Assembly: GCA_002426755.1 (NCBI GenBank)
Contig: DINI01000002.1
Location: forward strand, 56,178-120,177
Length of the DNA: 64,000 nt
Direction of reading: 5' to 3'
Source: Flavobacteriaceae bacterium UBA5544
GTDB lineage: Bacteria; Bacteroidota; Bacteroidia; Flavobacteriales; Flavobacteriaceae
Shown here piece after piece: positions 1 to 8,962 of the stretch. Every line of letters starts with the position of its first letter. The first letter of the stretch is position 1. The notes beneath the pieces are model-generated. The model did no database searches. It was not told the DNA's origin and was given only the letters and a program-made list of their open reading frames with translations. Both the position numbers and the translations under genes were made by a program.

Positions 1-1683
1 CGCATTTCCGGTAGCGAAGCCATCATCAAATGTTTGTTGGCTGAAGGTGTTGATATTCTTTATGGTTATCCAGGTGGTGCGATTATGCCAGTCTATGATG
101 AACTTTTCAAGTATCAAGACAAAATCCATCATGTATTGACACGCCACGAGCAGGGCGCAACGCATGCCGCACAAGGTTATGCTCGTATTTCTGGAAAAGT
201 AGGTGTCGCGATGGCAACTTCTGGTCCTGGAGCTACCAATTTAATAACAGGGATTGCCGATGCACAAATCGATTCAACACCTTTGGTGTGCATTACAGGT
301 CAAGTGGCGTCACATTTATTGGGAAGTGATGCCTTTCAAGAAACGGATATCGTTGGTATTTCTACACCAGTTACCAAATGGAACCATCAAATTACGAAGG
401 CATCTGAAATTCCAGCGGTCATTGCTAAAGCATTTTATATTGCGAAAAGTGGTCGACCTGGACCAGTTTTAATTGATATTACTAAGGATGCCCAATTTGA
501 AGAATTCGATTTTTCTTATGAAAAATGCAAAGGGGTTCGTAGTTACAATCCTGTTCCAAAAACGGATATCGACGATGTGAAATCTGCGGCACAATTGATT
601 AATGCAGCAAAAAAACCAATGATTGTTTGGGGACAAGGTGTTATTCTTTCCGAAGCGGAAAATGAATTGAAAGCCGTAATTGAAAAAGCTGGAATTCCCG
701 CTGCTTGGACCATTCTTGGTGCATCTGCGATTCCAACCGCGCATCCATTAAATATTGGAATGGTTGGCATGCACGGCAATTATGCACCCAACAAATTGAC
801 CAATGAATGTGATGTGTTGATTGCCATAGGAATGCGTTTTGACGACCGAGTTACGGGAAATCTAAAGACTTATGCCAAACAGGCTAAAATCATCCATTTT
901 GAAATTGACCCAGCCGAAGTTGATAAAAACGTCAAAACAGACGTTGCTGTTTTGGGCGATGCCAAAGAAAGTTTGAAACTATTATTGCCTTTGTTGGTTG
1001 CCAATTCCCATCCGGAATGGCATCAAAAGTTTAAAGATTTATATGCCATCGAATTTGAAAAAGTCATCAAAAATGACATTCTTCCTATTAAGGAAGGCTT
1101 GACGATGGGTGAAGTATTGAAAGAAATCAATATCCAAACTAAAGGTAATGCAGCAATTGTTTCTGATGTTGGTCAACACCAAATGATTGCTTGTCGCTAT
1201 GCCGAATTCACCACTACCCGAAGTAACATCACTTCAGGAGGTTTGGGAACCATGGGGTTCGCACTTCCAGCTGCGATTGGCGCAAAAATGTCTGCTCCAG
1301 ACCGTGACGTAGTTGCCATTATTGGAGATGGTGGATACCAAATGACGATTCAGGAATTAGGCACTATTTTTCAACAGAAAGTTCCAGTAAAAATTGTAGT
1401 GTTGAACAACGAATTTTTAGGAATGGTGCGTCAATGGCAGCAGTTGTTTTTTGACAAGCGCTATGCATCTACCGAAATGACCAACCCAGATTTTGTAGCC
1501 ATTGCAAAAGGCTATTATATCGATGCCCAAAAAGTAACGAAACGCTCTGAACTTAAAGATGCCGTCGCAGAAATGATGGCATGTGAAGGCCCATATTTTT
1601 TGGAAGTTCGGGTAGAAAAAGAAGATAATGTGTTTCCAATGATTCCATCAGGAGCATCGGTTTCAGACATTAGATTGGAGTGA
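1..1683 (+). CDS. ilvB: Acetolactate synthase large subunit (5' end cut by window)
   Basis: Catalytic subunit of acetohydroxyacid synthase, a ThDP- and FAD-dependent enzyme that condenses pyruvate with pyruvate or 2-oxobutyrate in the first common step of Val, Leu and Ile synthesis. The frame is open from base 1, reading RISGSEAIIKCLLAEGVDIL, which is family sequence, so the true start lies upstream. A TTG at 34 is not a credible start. The visible 560 residues include the ThDP glutamate region (TRHEQGATHAAQGYA), the substrate/FAD region around QETDIVGIS, and the C-terminal ThDP/Mg motif GDGGYQMTIQEL. It heads the visible ilvB-ilvN-ilvC-ilvA series. The operon promoter, and probably ilvD, lie outside the window. 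Confidence 0.96.
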   Translation, partial: RISGSEAIIKCLLAEGVDILYGYPGGAIMPVYDELFKYQDKIHHVLTRHEQGATHAAQGYARISGKVGVAMATSGPGATNLITGIADAQIDSTPLVCITGQVASHLLGSDAFQETDIVGISTPVTKWNHQITKASEIPAVIAKAFYIAKSGRPGPVLIDITKDAQFEEFDFSYEKCKGVRSYNPVPKTDIDDVKSAAQLINAAKKPMIVWGQGVILSEAENELKAVIEKAGIPAAWTILGASAIPTAHPLNIGMVGMHGNYAPNKLTNECDVLIAIGMRFDDRVTGNLKTYAKQAKIIHFEIDPAEVDKNVKTDVAVLGDAKESLKLLLPLLVANSHPEWHQKFKDLYAIEFEKVIKNDILPIKEGLTMGEVLKEINIQTKGNAAIVSDVGQHQMIACRYAEFTTTRSNITSGGLGTMGFALPAAIGAKMSAPDRDVVAIIGDGGYQMTIQELGTIFQQKVPVKIVVLNNEFLGMVRQWQQLFFDKRYASTEMTNPDFVAIAKGYYIDAQKVTKRSELKDAVAEMMACEGPYFLEVRVEKEDNVFPMIPSGASVSDIRLE

Positions 1684-1820
1684 GGAAAAAGTATCAAGTA
1701 TAAAGAAAAGATAAGTGAAAATAGAGAAGAGAAAATAGACCAAGAATATCGGATTGTGATTTACAGAAGAATCAAGTCTTTACTCTTTTCTCTCTTTTCT
1801 TTTATCTAAAAATAAAAACA
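1684..1820. other. ilvB-ilvN spacer with purine/pyrimidine-rich simple sequence
   Basis: This 137-nt spacer inside the ilv operon holds no ORF. Its first half is purine-rich with repeated AGAAAA/GAGAA words. Its last 45 nt are pyrimidine-rich (TCTTTACTCTTTTCTCTC) and could pair imperfectly with the first half. It resembles the other low-complexity spacers in the window near 16015, 17811, 42545 and 46590. No function is assigned. Confidence 0.45.
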
Positions 1821-2354
1821 ATGAGCACAGAAACAAACACCTATACAGTCTCCATTTACACCGAAAACAATATCGGATTGCTTAATCGCATTTCTGCCAT
1901 ATTTCAGCGGAGACATATTAATATAGAAAGTATCAATTCGTCGATTTCAGAAATCGAAAATGTTTCCAAGTGGACAATTGTGGTAAATGTAAGTGAAGAA
2001 CAAATCAAAAAAATAATCGGTCAGATTGAAAAACAAGTGGAGGTCATCAAAGCCTTTTACCATCGGGATGATGAGACCATCTACCAAGAATCATGTTTGT
2101 TTAAAATTAAGTCAGACTTGCTATTTGATGAACGTCAAATTCAAAATATCATCAAAGAAAGCAATGCTAGAATTGTTACCGTCAACAAGCAGTTCTTTGT
2201 TATTGAAAAATCTGGCAGAAAGGAAGAAGTCGAGTTACTGTATAGAGAATTAAGCCCATTCGGAATCATGCAATTTACGCGTTCAGGTCGTATTGCAGTG
2301 ACCAAAGACGAAATGAAAATAACACAAATGCTGCAACAGGCATTTCAACATTAA
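1821..2354 (+). CDS. ilvN: Acetolactate synthase small (regulatory) subunit
   Basis: Regulatory subunit of acetohydroxyacid synthase, which normally activates the large subunit and confers feedback inhibition by branched-chain amino acids. The 177-residue product has an N-terminal ACT domain at about residues 7-78, with the family signature around NNIGLLNRISAIFQRRHINI. A C-terminal domain follows, ending in the REL...FGIMQFTRSGRIAV region. Its length matches the long IlvN/IlvH form. It starts at ATG after an AT-rich spacer, and ilvC begins 13 nt after its stop, so the genes should be co-transcribed. Confidence 0.95.
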   Translation: MSTETNTYTVSIYTENNIGLLNRISAIFQRRHINIESINSSISEIENVSKWTIVVNVSEEQIKKIIGQIEKQVEVIKAFYHRDDETIYQESCLFKIKSDLLFDERQIQNIIKESNARIVTVNKQFFVIEKSGRKEEVELLYRELSPFGIMQFTRSGRIAVTKDEMKITQMLQQAFQH

Positions 2355-2367
2355 AATTTAAAAAACA

Positions 2368-3873
2368 ATGTCAAATTATTTCAACACATTATCATTAAGA
2401 CAGCAACTGGAGCAATTGGGAAAATGCCGATTCATGGACACTTCAGAATTTGAAGATGGGGTAAATGCCCTAAAAGGTAAAAAAATTGTCATTATAGGTT
2501 GTGGCGCACAAGGTTTGAACCAAGGCTTGAACATGCGAGATTCTGGTTTGGATATTTCTTATGCGCTACGTCAAATTGCCATCGATGAAAAACGCGATTC
2601 CTATAAAAATGCTACCTCAAACGGTTTCAATGTTGGAACCTATGAAGAGTTGATTCCAACGGCAGATTTGGTACTGAACTTAACGCCAGACAAACAACAT
2701 ACGAGCGTGGTGAAAGCTGTGATGCCATTGATGAAAAAAGGGTCTACATTAAGCTATTCCCATGGATTTAATATTGTTGAAGAAGGCACCAAAATAAGAG
2801 AGGATATTACGATTATTATGGTGGCGCCAAAATGCCCAGGAACTGAAGTTCGTGAGGAATACAAACGTGGGTTTGGAGTGCCAACATTAATTGCGGTGCA
2901 TCCTGAAAATGACCCAGAGGGCAAAGGATTGAGCCAAGCAAAAGCATATGCCGTAGCAACTGGTGGTGATAAAGCAGGTGTTTTGGAATCGTCCTTTATA
3001 GCTGAAGTGAAAAGTGATTTGATGGGCGAGCAAACCATTTTGTGTGGTGTGCTGCAAACAGGAGCTATTTTATCTTTTGATAAAATGGTCGCGGATGGCA
3101 TCGAACCAGGTTATGCAGCAAAATTAATTCAATATGGTTGGGAAACCATTACAGAAGCCTTAAAACATGGTGGCATCACCAACATGATGGACCGCTTGTC
3201 CAATCCAGCGAAATTGAAGGCCTTCGAATTGGCAGAAGAATTAAAAACCATTTTAAAACCATTGTTTGAAAAACATATGGATGATATCATTTCAGGTCAT
3301 TTCTCAAAAACGATGATGGAAGATTGGGCAAATGATGATGCTAATTTGTTGAAATGGCGCGCTGCTACTGGCGAAACGGCGTTCGAAAAAACAGAATTGA
3401 CGTCTAAACATATTCCGGAACAGGAATATTTTGACCATGGCGTTTTATTGGTTGCGTTTGTGAAATCAGGTGTGGAACTGGCATTTGAAACTATGGTGAG
3501 TGCGGGAATTATTGAAGATTCCGCTTATTATGAATCACTTCACGAATTACCGTTGATTGCGAATACAATCGCTAGAAAAAAATTATTTGAGATGAATCGT
3601 GTTATTTCGGACACGGCAGAATATGGTTGCTATTTATTCGACCATGCCTGCAAACCTTTGTTGAAAGATTTTATGGAATCTTTGGATGTAAATGTTGTTG
3701 GAAGACCCTTTTCAAAAACCAATGCCACAGATAATCTGGAATTGATAGCGGTAAACGATGCCATTCGCAACCATCCTATCGAATCCGTTGGAAAACGTTT
3801 ACGTGCGGCCATGAAAGCGATGAAAGTCATCAAAACAGAAGAAGTGGCTGTAGAAGATTCTGTATTGGTTTAA
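2368..3873 (+). CDS. ilvC: Ketol-acid reductoisomerase, class II (long form)
   Basis: Converts acetolactate and acetohydroxybutyrate to the dihydroxy acids of the Val/Leu and Ile pathways, using NADPH and Mg. At 501 residues it is the long, E. coli-like class with a duplicated C-terminal knotted domain, not the 330-residue class. The Rossmann motif GCGAQGLNQGLNMRDSGLDI lies near residue 45. CPGTEVREEYKRGFGVPTLIA and the later repeated helical domain follow. Only one base separates its stop from ilvA, indicating tight coupling. Confidence 0.97.
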   Translation: MSNYFNTLSLRQQLEQLGKCRFMDTSEFEDGVNALKGKKIVIIGCGAQGLNQGLNMRDSGLDISYALRQIAIDEKRDSYKNATSNGFNVGTYEELIPTADLVLNLTPDKQHTSVVKAVMPLMKKGSTLSYSHGFNIVEEGTKIREDITIIMVAPKCPGTEVREEYKRGFGVPTLIAVHPENDPEGKGLSQAKAYAVATGGDKAGVLESSFIAEVKSDLMGEQTILCGVLQTGAILSFDKMVADGIEPGYAAKLIQYGWETITEALKHGGITNMMDRLSNPAKLKAFELAEELKTILKPLFEKHMDDIISGHFSKTMMEDWANDDANLLKWRAATGETAFEKTELTSKHIPEQEYFDHGVLLVAFVKSGVELAFETMVSAGIIEDSAYYESLHELPLIANTIARKKLFEMNRVISDTAEYGCYLFDHACKPLLKDFMESLDVNVVGRPFSKTNATDNLELIAVNDAIRNHPIESVGKRLRAAMKAMKVIKTEEVAVEDSVLV

Positions 3874-3874
3874 T

Positions 3875-5140
3875 ATGGAAATCGACACCAAACCATATCA
3901 ACTTTCAATTGCTTCTGTAGAAGCCGCCGCCAGAAAACTGGAAGGTATCGCCTCGGTTACGCCCCTACTTAAAAACCTTCAATATTCAAAACAATTTGAG
4001 GCGAATGTATTTTTTAAGCGTGAAGATTTGCAGCAGGTACGCTCGTATAAAATTCGAGGTGCCTATAATAAAATTTCATCTTTGAGTGCGTCTCAAATTG
4101 AAAATGGCATTGTGTGCGCAAGCGCTGGTAATCACGCACAAGGGGTTGCGTTATCTTGCAAATTGTTGCAAATAAAAGGAACCATTTACATGCCGGCACC
4201 CACGCCCAACCAAAAAATTGAACAGGTCAAAATGTTTGGTGAAGACTTTGTCGATGTGGTTTTGGTAGGAGATACTTATGATGACGCCTACCATGCCGCC
4301 ATTCGTGAGTCAGAACGCTTGAGCAAAACATTTATCCATCCATTTAATGATGAAAAGGTGATTGAAGGGCAAGCGACTATTGGATTGGAAATCATGGACC
4401 AAGCGGAACACCCCATTCATTATGTGTTTGTTCCTGTTGGAGGTGGAGGGTTATCAGCTGGGTTGTCTTCGGTGTTTAAAGAATTGTCTCCGAACACAAA
4501 AATTATTGGAGTGGAACCAAAAGGAGCGCCTTCAATGTCTACATCATTAAAAAACAAAAGAAATACCGAGTTACACCATATAGAGAATTTTGTGGATGGC
4601 GCGGCAGTGAAACGTGTGGGTGATTTGAATTTTTCCATTTGCCAACAGAATCTATCTGATATGATTACCGTGGATGAAGGTAAAATTTGCCAAACCATTC
4701 TCGATTTATACAACAAGGAAGCTATTGTGGTAGAGCCCGCAGGAGCCATGAGCATTGCGGCTTTGGAACAATATGCTGACGAAATCAAAGGTAAAAATGT
4801 GATTTGTGTAGTGAGTGGAAGCAATAACGACATCACACGTACCGCAGAAATTAAGGAACGTGCACTTTTATATGCCAACTTAAAGCATTATTTCATCATT
4901 AAGTTTCCGCAACGTGCAGGTGCATTGCGCGAGTTTGTGGTGGATATTTTAGGTCCGACAGATGACATCACCTATTTTGAATACACCAAAAAAACAAATA
5001 GAGAAAATGGAGCTGCCGTAGTTGGTTTGGAGCTAAAATCCGTAGATGATTTGCAACCATTGATAACCAAATTGAAGCTACATAATTTTTATGGAGACTA
5101 TCTTAACGATAAACCCGATTTGTTTCAGTTTTTGGTATGA
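3875..5140 (+). CDS. ilvA: Threonine dehydratase (deaminase), biosynthetic
   Basis: PLP enzyme that makes 2-oxobutyrate from threonine, the committed step to isoleucine. The PLP lysine lies in RSYKIRGAYNKI, and the glycine-rich phosphate loop is VPVGGGGLSAG. After about residue 330 there is one ACT-like domain (HYFIIKFPQRAGALREFV). The 421-residue length fits the single-ACT type rather than the 514-residue E. coli type with two such domains. It is the last gene of the visible ilv series. Confidence 0.95.
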   Translation: MEIDTKPYQLSIASVEAAARKLEGIASVTPLLKNLQYSKQFEANVFFKREDLQQVRSYKIRGAYNKISSLSASQIENGIVCASAGNHAQGVALSCKLLQIKGTIYMPAPTPNQKIEQVKMFGEDFVDVVLVGDTYDDAYHAAIRESERLSKTFIHPFNDEKVIEGQATIGLEIMDQAEHPIHYVFVPVGGGGLSAGLSSVFKELSPNTKIIGVEPKGAPSMSTSLKNKRNTELHHIENFVDGAAVKRVGDLNFSICQQNLSDMITVDEGKICQTILDLYNKEAIVVEPAGAMSIAALEQYADEIKGKNVICVVSGSNNDITRTAEIKERALLYANLKHYFIIKFPQRAGALREFVVDILGPTDDITYFEYTKKTNRENGAAVVGLELKSVDDLQPLITKLKLHNFYGDYLNDKPDLFQFLV

Positions 5141-5174
5141 GTATAACATTTACTTAACGACTTTCAATTTTTTA

Positions 5175-5199
5175 CTTCTTAATTTTATAACTTAAGAAG
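5175..5199. other. Hairpin between ilvA and the gapN-like gene
   Basis: CTTCTTAA (5175-5182) and TTAAGAAG (5192-5199) form a perfect 8-bp inverted repeat around a 9-nt loop. No T-run follows on either strand, so it is not a convincing terminator. It may mark the operon boundary or act as an mRNA 3' stabiliser. Confidence 0.4.
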
Positions 5200-5215
5200 A
5201 CACTAAAACTATATT

Positions 5216-6808
5216 ATGACCACACCATTTCAAGACATTCCAGCAGAATTTCAAATAAAAACATTGGTACGCCAAGAAACCTATTTGGTTTCTGGTGAAT
5301 TGAAACACTGGGAAGGCGACGTCAGTGAAGTGTATTCCACCATATCTTCAACAGCTACCTATCAACCAACGTTGTTAGGGAGCATTCCAGACTTGGGAGA
5401 AAAAGAAGCAATGGAAGCTCTCGACTCCGCAGTGAAAGCTTACAATAAAGGACAAGGTCTATGGCCAACGATGAAAGTTGTGGACAGAGTTGCATGCATG
5501 GAAAAATTTGTAGAACAAATGAAAACCAAGCGGGAAGAAGTGGTCAAATTGCTCATGTGGGAAATCGGTAAAAACTTGCCCGATTCACAAAAAGAGTTCG
5601 ATAGAACCGTCGAATATGTCGAAGACACCATTGAAGATTACAAACAGTTGGATAGAAATGCGGCAAAATTCCAAAAACATGATGGGGTATATGCCCACAT
5701 TCGTCGTGGACCGTTGGGGGTTGTTTTGTGTTTGGGACCTTATAACTATCCATTGAATGAAACGTTTGCCTTATTGATTCCAGCCTTAATTATGGGAAAC
5801 ACGGTCATTTTCAAACCTGCGAAACATGGCGTTTTGTTATTGTCACCATTACTGGAAGCGTTTCAAAATAGTTTTCCAAAAGGTGCGGTAAACATCATTT
5901 ATGGAAGAGGTCGAGTTGTCGCCACACCAATTATGCAATCCGGAAAAGTAGATGTCTTGGCATTGATAGGAAACAGTAAATCGGCAAATGCGCTTCAAAA
6001 TCAACATCCGAAGAAAAACAGACTGCGCTTGGTGTTGGGATTGGAAGCAAAAAATCCAGGTATCGTCTTAAAAGATGCTGATTTGGATTTGGCCATTGAT
6101 GAATGTATTGCAGGTACAACCTCTTTTAATGGTCAACGTTGCACAGCGTTGAAAGTTTTGTACGTACATACAGATATAGTTGATGAATTCAACAAGCGAT
6201 TTTCTGAAAGGGTGGATGCACTAAAGTTTGGAAATCCTTGGGAAGCTGGCGTTAAATTGACCCCGCTGCCAGAACCTAATAAACCTGCCTACATTCAAGA
6301 ATTGATTGACGATGCTTTGGAAAAAGGAGCTAAAATCCTAAACAAAAAAGGTGGCGAAACTACTGAAAATTATATTTTCCCCGCAGTCTTATTTCCGGTT
6401 ACAAAAGACATGCGAGTTTTTCAGGAAGAACAATTTGGTCCCGTTATTCCAGTCGTGCCATTTACAGATATTGAAGAACCGTTGGATGACATGGCGGAAT
6501 CGAATTATGGGCAGCAAGTGAGTCTGTTCGGGAAGGACATCAAAACTTTGGCGCCATTGATTGATACCTTGGTGAATTTGGTTTGTCGTGTAAATTTGAA
6601 CAGTTCCTGTCAAAGAGGGCCAGACGTGTATCCGTTCACAGGAAGAAAAGATTCTGCCGTAGGGACGTTGAGTGTGCATGACGCTTTACGTTCGTTCTCC
6701 ATTAGAACTTTCGTGGCATCCAAAGACAATGGGTATAACAACGCCATCCTTAACAAGCTGTTGGACAGCAAGGCATCAAATTTTGTGAGTACTGATTATA
6801 TATTATAA
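5216..6808 (+). CDS. gapN: NADP-dependent glyceraldehyde-3-phosphate dehydrogenase-like aldehyde dehydrogenase
   Basis: Aldehyde dehydrogenase superfamily enzyme, 530 residues, closest in motifs to non-phosphorylating GAPDH (GapN), which oxidises glyceraldehyde-3-phosphate to 3-phosphoglycerate with NADP. Visible motifs are the cofactor region LGPYNYPLNETFALLIPALI, the general-base glutamate in LGLEAKNPG, the catalytic cysteine in FNGQRCTALK, and QRGPDVYPFTGRKDS near the C-terminus, which is typical of GapN. Role inferred: NADPH supply for the neighbouring biosynthetic pathways. It lies 75 nt after ilvA and may be separately transcribed. Substrate identity is not proven by sequence. Confidence 0.82.
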   Translation: MTTPFQDIPAEFQIKTLVRQETYLVSGELKHWEGDVSEVYSTISSTATYQPTLLGSIPDLGEKEAMEALDSAVKAYNKGQGLWPTMKVVDRVACMEKFVEQMKTKREEVVKLLMWEIGKNLPDSQKEFDRTVEYVEDTIEDYKQLDRNAAKFQKHDGVYAHIRRGPLGVVLCLGPYNYPLNETFALLIPALIMGNTVIFKPAKHGVLLLSPLLEAFQNSFPKGAVNIIYGRGRVVATPIMQSGKVDVLALIGNSKSANALQNQHPKKNRLRLVLGLEAKNPGIVLKDADLDLAIDECIAGTTSFNGQRCTALKVLYVHTDIVDEFNKRFSERVDALKFGNPWEAGVKLTPLPEPNKPAYIQELIDDALEKGAKILNKKGGETTENYIFPAVLFPVTKDMRVFQEEQFGPVIPVVPFTDIEEPLDDMAESNYGQQVSLFGKDIKTLAPLIDTLVNLVCRVNLNSSCQRGPDVYPFTGRKDSAVGTLSVHDALRSFSIRTFVASKDNGYNNAILNKLLDSKASNFVSTDYIL

Positions 6809-6823
6809 AAAAGTTAAAATATA

Positions 6824-6853
6824 TTTGAAATGTTAAATAAATAATTACTTTTG
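6824..6853 (+). promoter_or_regulatory. Bacteroidota-type promoter for the arginine operon
   Basis: TTTG at 6824-6827, an 18-nt spacer, and TACTTTTG at 6846-6853, a perfect match to TAnnTTTG. Transcription should begin near 6858-6860, a few bases before the leader-peptide ATG at 6867. Confidence 0.7.
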
Positions 6854-7154
6854 AAGTATGATTCTAATGAAAAATAAAATACGTCCATCAAGTCCCGTAA
6901 GCGCATTGCGCAGGACACGCAGTGCATTCTAGACTTTGAAGCATTTCACTAACGTATATTTTATTTTTTTACCTTGATTACATCAAATTCCATCTTAAAT
7001 TTCCAAAATTCAGTTATTCTAAACAATAACCGGTTTATTTTACATTCTCCGATGAGACGTCGCCCTTTGGGTGTATTCTGTTTTTGAACCTAGGTGAGTC
7101 CGGTTCTTCATTTCAACTATCTTTTATCAATTTTTAATTTTAATTATCAATACA
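6854..7154 (+). promoter_or_regulatory. Structured 5' leader of the arginine operon (candidate attenuator)
   Basis: About 290 nt separate the promoter from the first arginine gene. Sequence-visible structure: GTCC (6892-6895)/GGAC (6913-6916) enclosing GCGC-ATT-GCGC, overlapping the Arg codons of the leader peptide. A 15-bp A/T-rich long-range stem joins 6870-6884 to 6952-6968 with a 2-nt bulge. A GC-rich hairpin CGCCC-TTT-GGGTG (7061-7073) is flanked by AGA/TCT and followed by TTTTT at 7081-7085, which could be a weak terminator. AACCGG (7028-7033) can pair with the later CCGGTT (7100-7105), competing with a local GAACC/GGTTC stem. Attenuation is an inference; no classical strong terminator is present. 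Confidence 0.55.
6867..6932 (+). CDS. Arginine-rich leader peptide
   Basis: Short ORF of 21 codons, ATG to TAG, ending VSALRRTRSAF. Arg is codon 6 and then codons 15, 16 and 18 (CGC AGG ACA CGC), just before the stop. It begins about 14 nt after the -7 element of the promoter. An in-frame ATG at 6858 would add three residues but would sit at the transcription start. A cluster of codons for the end product ahead of an arginine operon is the hallmark of leader-peptide attenuation. It is far too short for homology, so the call rests on position, composition and the overlapping hairpins. Confidence 0.65.
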   Translation: MKNKIRPSSPVSALRRTRSAF

Positions 7155-7778
7155 ATGAAAATTATCATTGCCGATACATCGCATTTTAAGTATGCAGACA
7201 TTATATGTGAGACCATTGCCGAATCTGCCCGAGTTAGAGGGACAGGAATAGCGAAGCGTGCACCAGAATATATTAGAACAAAAATGGAAAATGGTAACTG
7301 CGTCATCGCTTTGGAAGGCGATACGTTTGCCGGATTTTGTTACATAGAAGTTTGGAGTCATGGTAAATTCGTCGCCAATTCTGGATTGATTGTTCATCCT
7401 GATTTTAGGGAACAAGGCTTGGCTAAAAAAATCAAACAAAAAGTGTTTGAGCATTCCCGAACAAAATTTCCTGACGCAAAAATTTTTAGTATCACTACCG
7501 GGTTGGCAGTGTTGAAAATGAACAGTGAACTGGGTTACAAGCCTGTGACGTTTTCAGAACTGACCACCGACCAATCCTTTTGGAACGGTTGCCAAACGTG
7601 TAAAAACTATGATATCTTGCAACGAACCGAACAAAAAATGTGCTTGTGTACAGGCATGTTATATGACCCAAATAAAAAATCAAAACCTGAAGGTCATGAA
7701 CATGAGTTTGACAAAAAGGTTTGGACACGATTAAGAAGCATCAAGCAAACGATGTTTCTCAAAAAAGAAAAAAAATGA
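7155..7778 (+). CDS. GNAT acyltransferase heading the arginine operon (putative acylglutamate synthase)
   Basis: GNAT-fold acyltransferase of 207 residues. The acyl-CoA binding segment SGLIVHPDFREQGLAKKI is at about residues 76-93. The C-terminus carries C146-x2-C149-x13-C163-x-C165, resembling a small metal or Fe-S site and not part of a minimal GNAT. No classical ArgA or ArgJ gene occurs in this otherwise complete arginine operon, so it is the best candidate for N-acylating glutamate (acetyl or succinyl donor). That role is inferred from context. Its TGA overlaps the argG ATG as ATGA. Confidence 0.7.
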   Translation: MKIIIADTSHFKYADIICETIAESARVRGTGIAKRAPEYIRTKMENGNCVIALEGDTFAGFCYIEVWSHGKFVANSGLIVHPDFREQGLAKKIKQKVFEHSRTKFPDAKIFSITTGLAVLKMNSELGYKPVTFSELTTDQSFWNGCQTCKNYDILQRTEQKMCLCTGMLYDPNKKSKPEGHEHEFDKKVWTRLRSIKQTMFLKKEKK

Positions 7779-8962
7779 AAAAATTAGTTTTAGCATATAG
7801 TGGTGGATTGGACACATCGTATTGCGCGGTGCACTTATCGAAAGATGAAGGTTATGAGGTGCATGCCGTTAGCGTCAACACTGGTGGATTTACATCGGAG
7901 GAAATTCAGAGAATCGAATCCAACGCTTACAAAATGGGCGTTTCCACCTATAAAAATATAGACGCGATAAATTCTTACTATAACAAAGTAATTAAGTATC
8001 TCGTCTTTGGGAATGTCTTGAAAAACAATAGTTATCCATTGTCCGTAAGTGCCGAGCGCATCATTCAAGCCATCGAAATTGTGGAATATGCAAAAAGTAT
8101 CGATGCAGAATATATTGCCCATGGAAGTACGGGTGCTGGGAATGACCAAGTGCGTTTTGATATGATTTTCCAAACCTTGGCGCCTCATATCGAAATCATC
8201 ACGCCCATTCGCGATAAAAAATTGGCAAGACAAGAGGAAATCGATTATCTAAAAGCCAATGGTGTGGACATGTCTTGGGACAAGGCAAAATATTCCATTA
8301 ACAAAGGCCTTTGGGGAACAAGTGTGGGCGGCGAAGAGACTTTAACGTCCGAAAAACCATTGCCAGACACAGCCTATCCGTCACAATTGAAAAATGAAGG
8401 TTCTGAAAAAGTTATTTTAACCTTTGAAAAAGGGGAGCTGGTCGCCATCAATGGCAAAAAAAATAGTCCAGAAAAAAATATTGAAGTCTTAAATGATTTG
8501 GCAACACCTTACGCCATAGGGCGAGACGTTCATGTAGGCGATACAATTGTTGGGATTAAAGGACGTGTCGGATTTGAAGCCGCCGCCGCATTGATTATTA
8601 TTAAAGCACATCACCTGTTGGAAAAACATACTTTGACGAAATGGCAATTACAGCATAAAGAATATTTATCCAGTTTTTACGGCATGCATTTGCACGAAGG
8701 GCAATATTTAGACCCAGTGATGCGAAATATCGAGTCATTTTTGGAAAGTAGTCAAGCCAAAGTTTCTGGAGACGTCATAGTCACACTAAAACCCTATCAT
8801 TTCTCTTTGGATGGTATCAATTCGAAACATGATTTAATGAATGCGAAATTCGGCAGTTACGGCGAAATGAACAAAGGTTGGTCAGCCGAGGAAGCCAAAG
8901 GATTCATCAAAATCATCGGCAATCAAAATAAAATATATCATCAAGTAAATTCAGAATCATGA
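7775..8962 (+). CDS. argG: Argininosuccinate synthase
   Basis: Ligates citrulline and aspartate with ATP. The ATP pyrophosphatase loop AYSGGLDTSY lies at residues 7-16. The start was set at ATG 7775 (MKKLVLAYSGGLDTS); longer in-frame extensions lie inside the acyltransferase gene and lack family character. The product is 395 residues, normal for the family. It overlaps the acyltransferase stop by 4 nt and the argC start by 4 nt, showing translational coupling. Confidence 0.96.
   Translation: MKKLVLAYSGGLDTSYCAVHLSKDEGYEVHAVSVNTGGFTSEEIQRIESNAYKMGVSTYKNIDAINSYYNKVIKYLVFGNVLKNNSYPLSVSAERIIQAIEIVEYAKSIDAEYIAHGSTGAGNDQVRFDMIFQTLAPHIEIITPIRDKKLARQEEIDYLKANGVDMSWDKAKYSINKGLWGTSVGGEETLTSEKPLPDTAYPSQLKNEGSEKVILTFEKGELVAINGKKNSPEKNIEVLNDLATPYAIGRDVHVGDTIVGIKGRVGFEAAAALIIIKAHHLLEKHTLTKWQLQHKEYLSSFYGMHLHEGQYLDPVMRNIESFLESSQAKVSGDVIVTLKPYHFSLDGINSKHDLMNAKFGSYGEMNKGWSAEEAKGFIKIIGNQNKIYHQVNSES

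Noticed and set aside
5175..5199. Hairpin after ilvA as an intrinsic terminator
   Set aside because: No T-run follows the stem on either strand.
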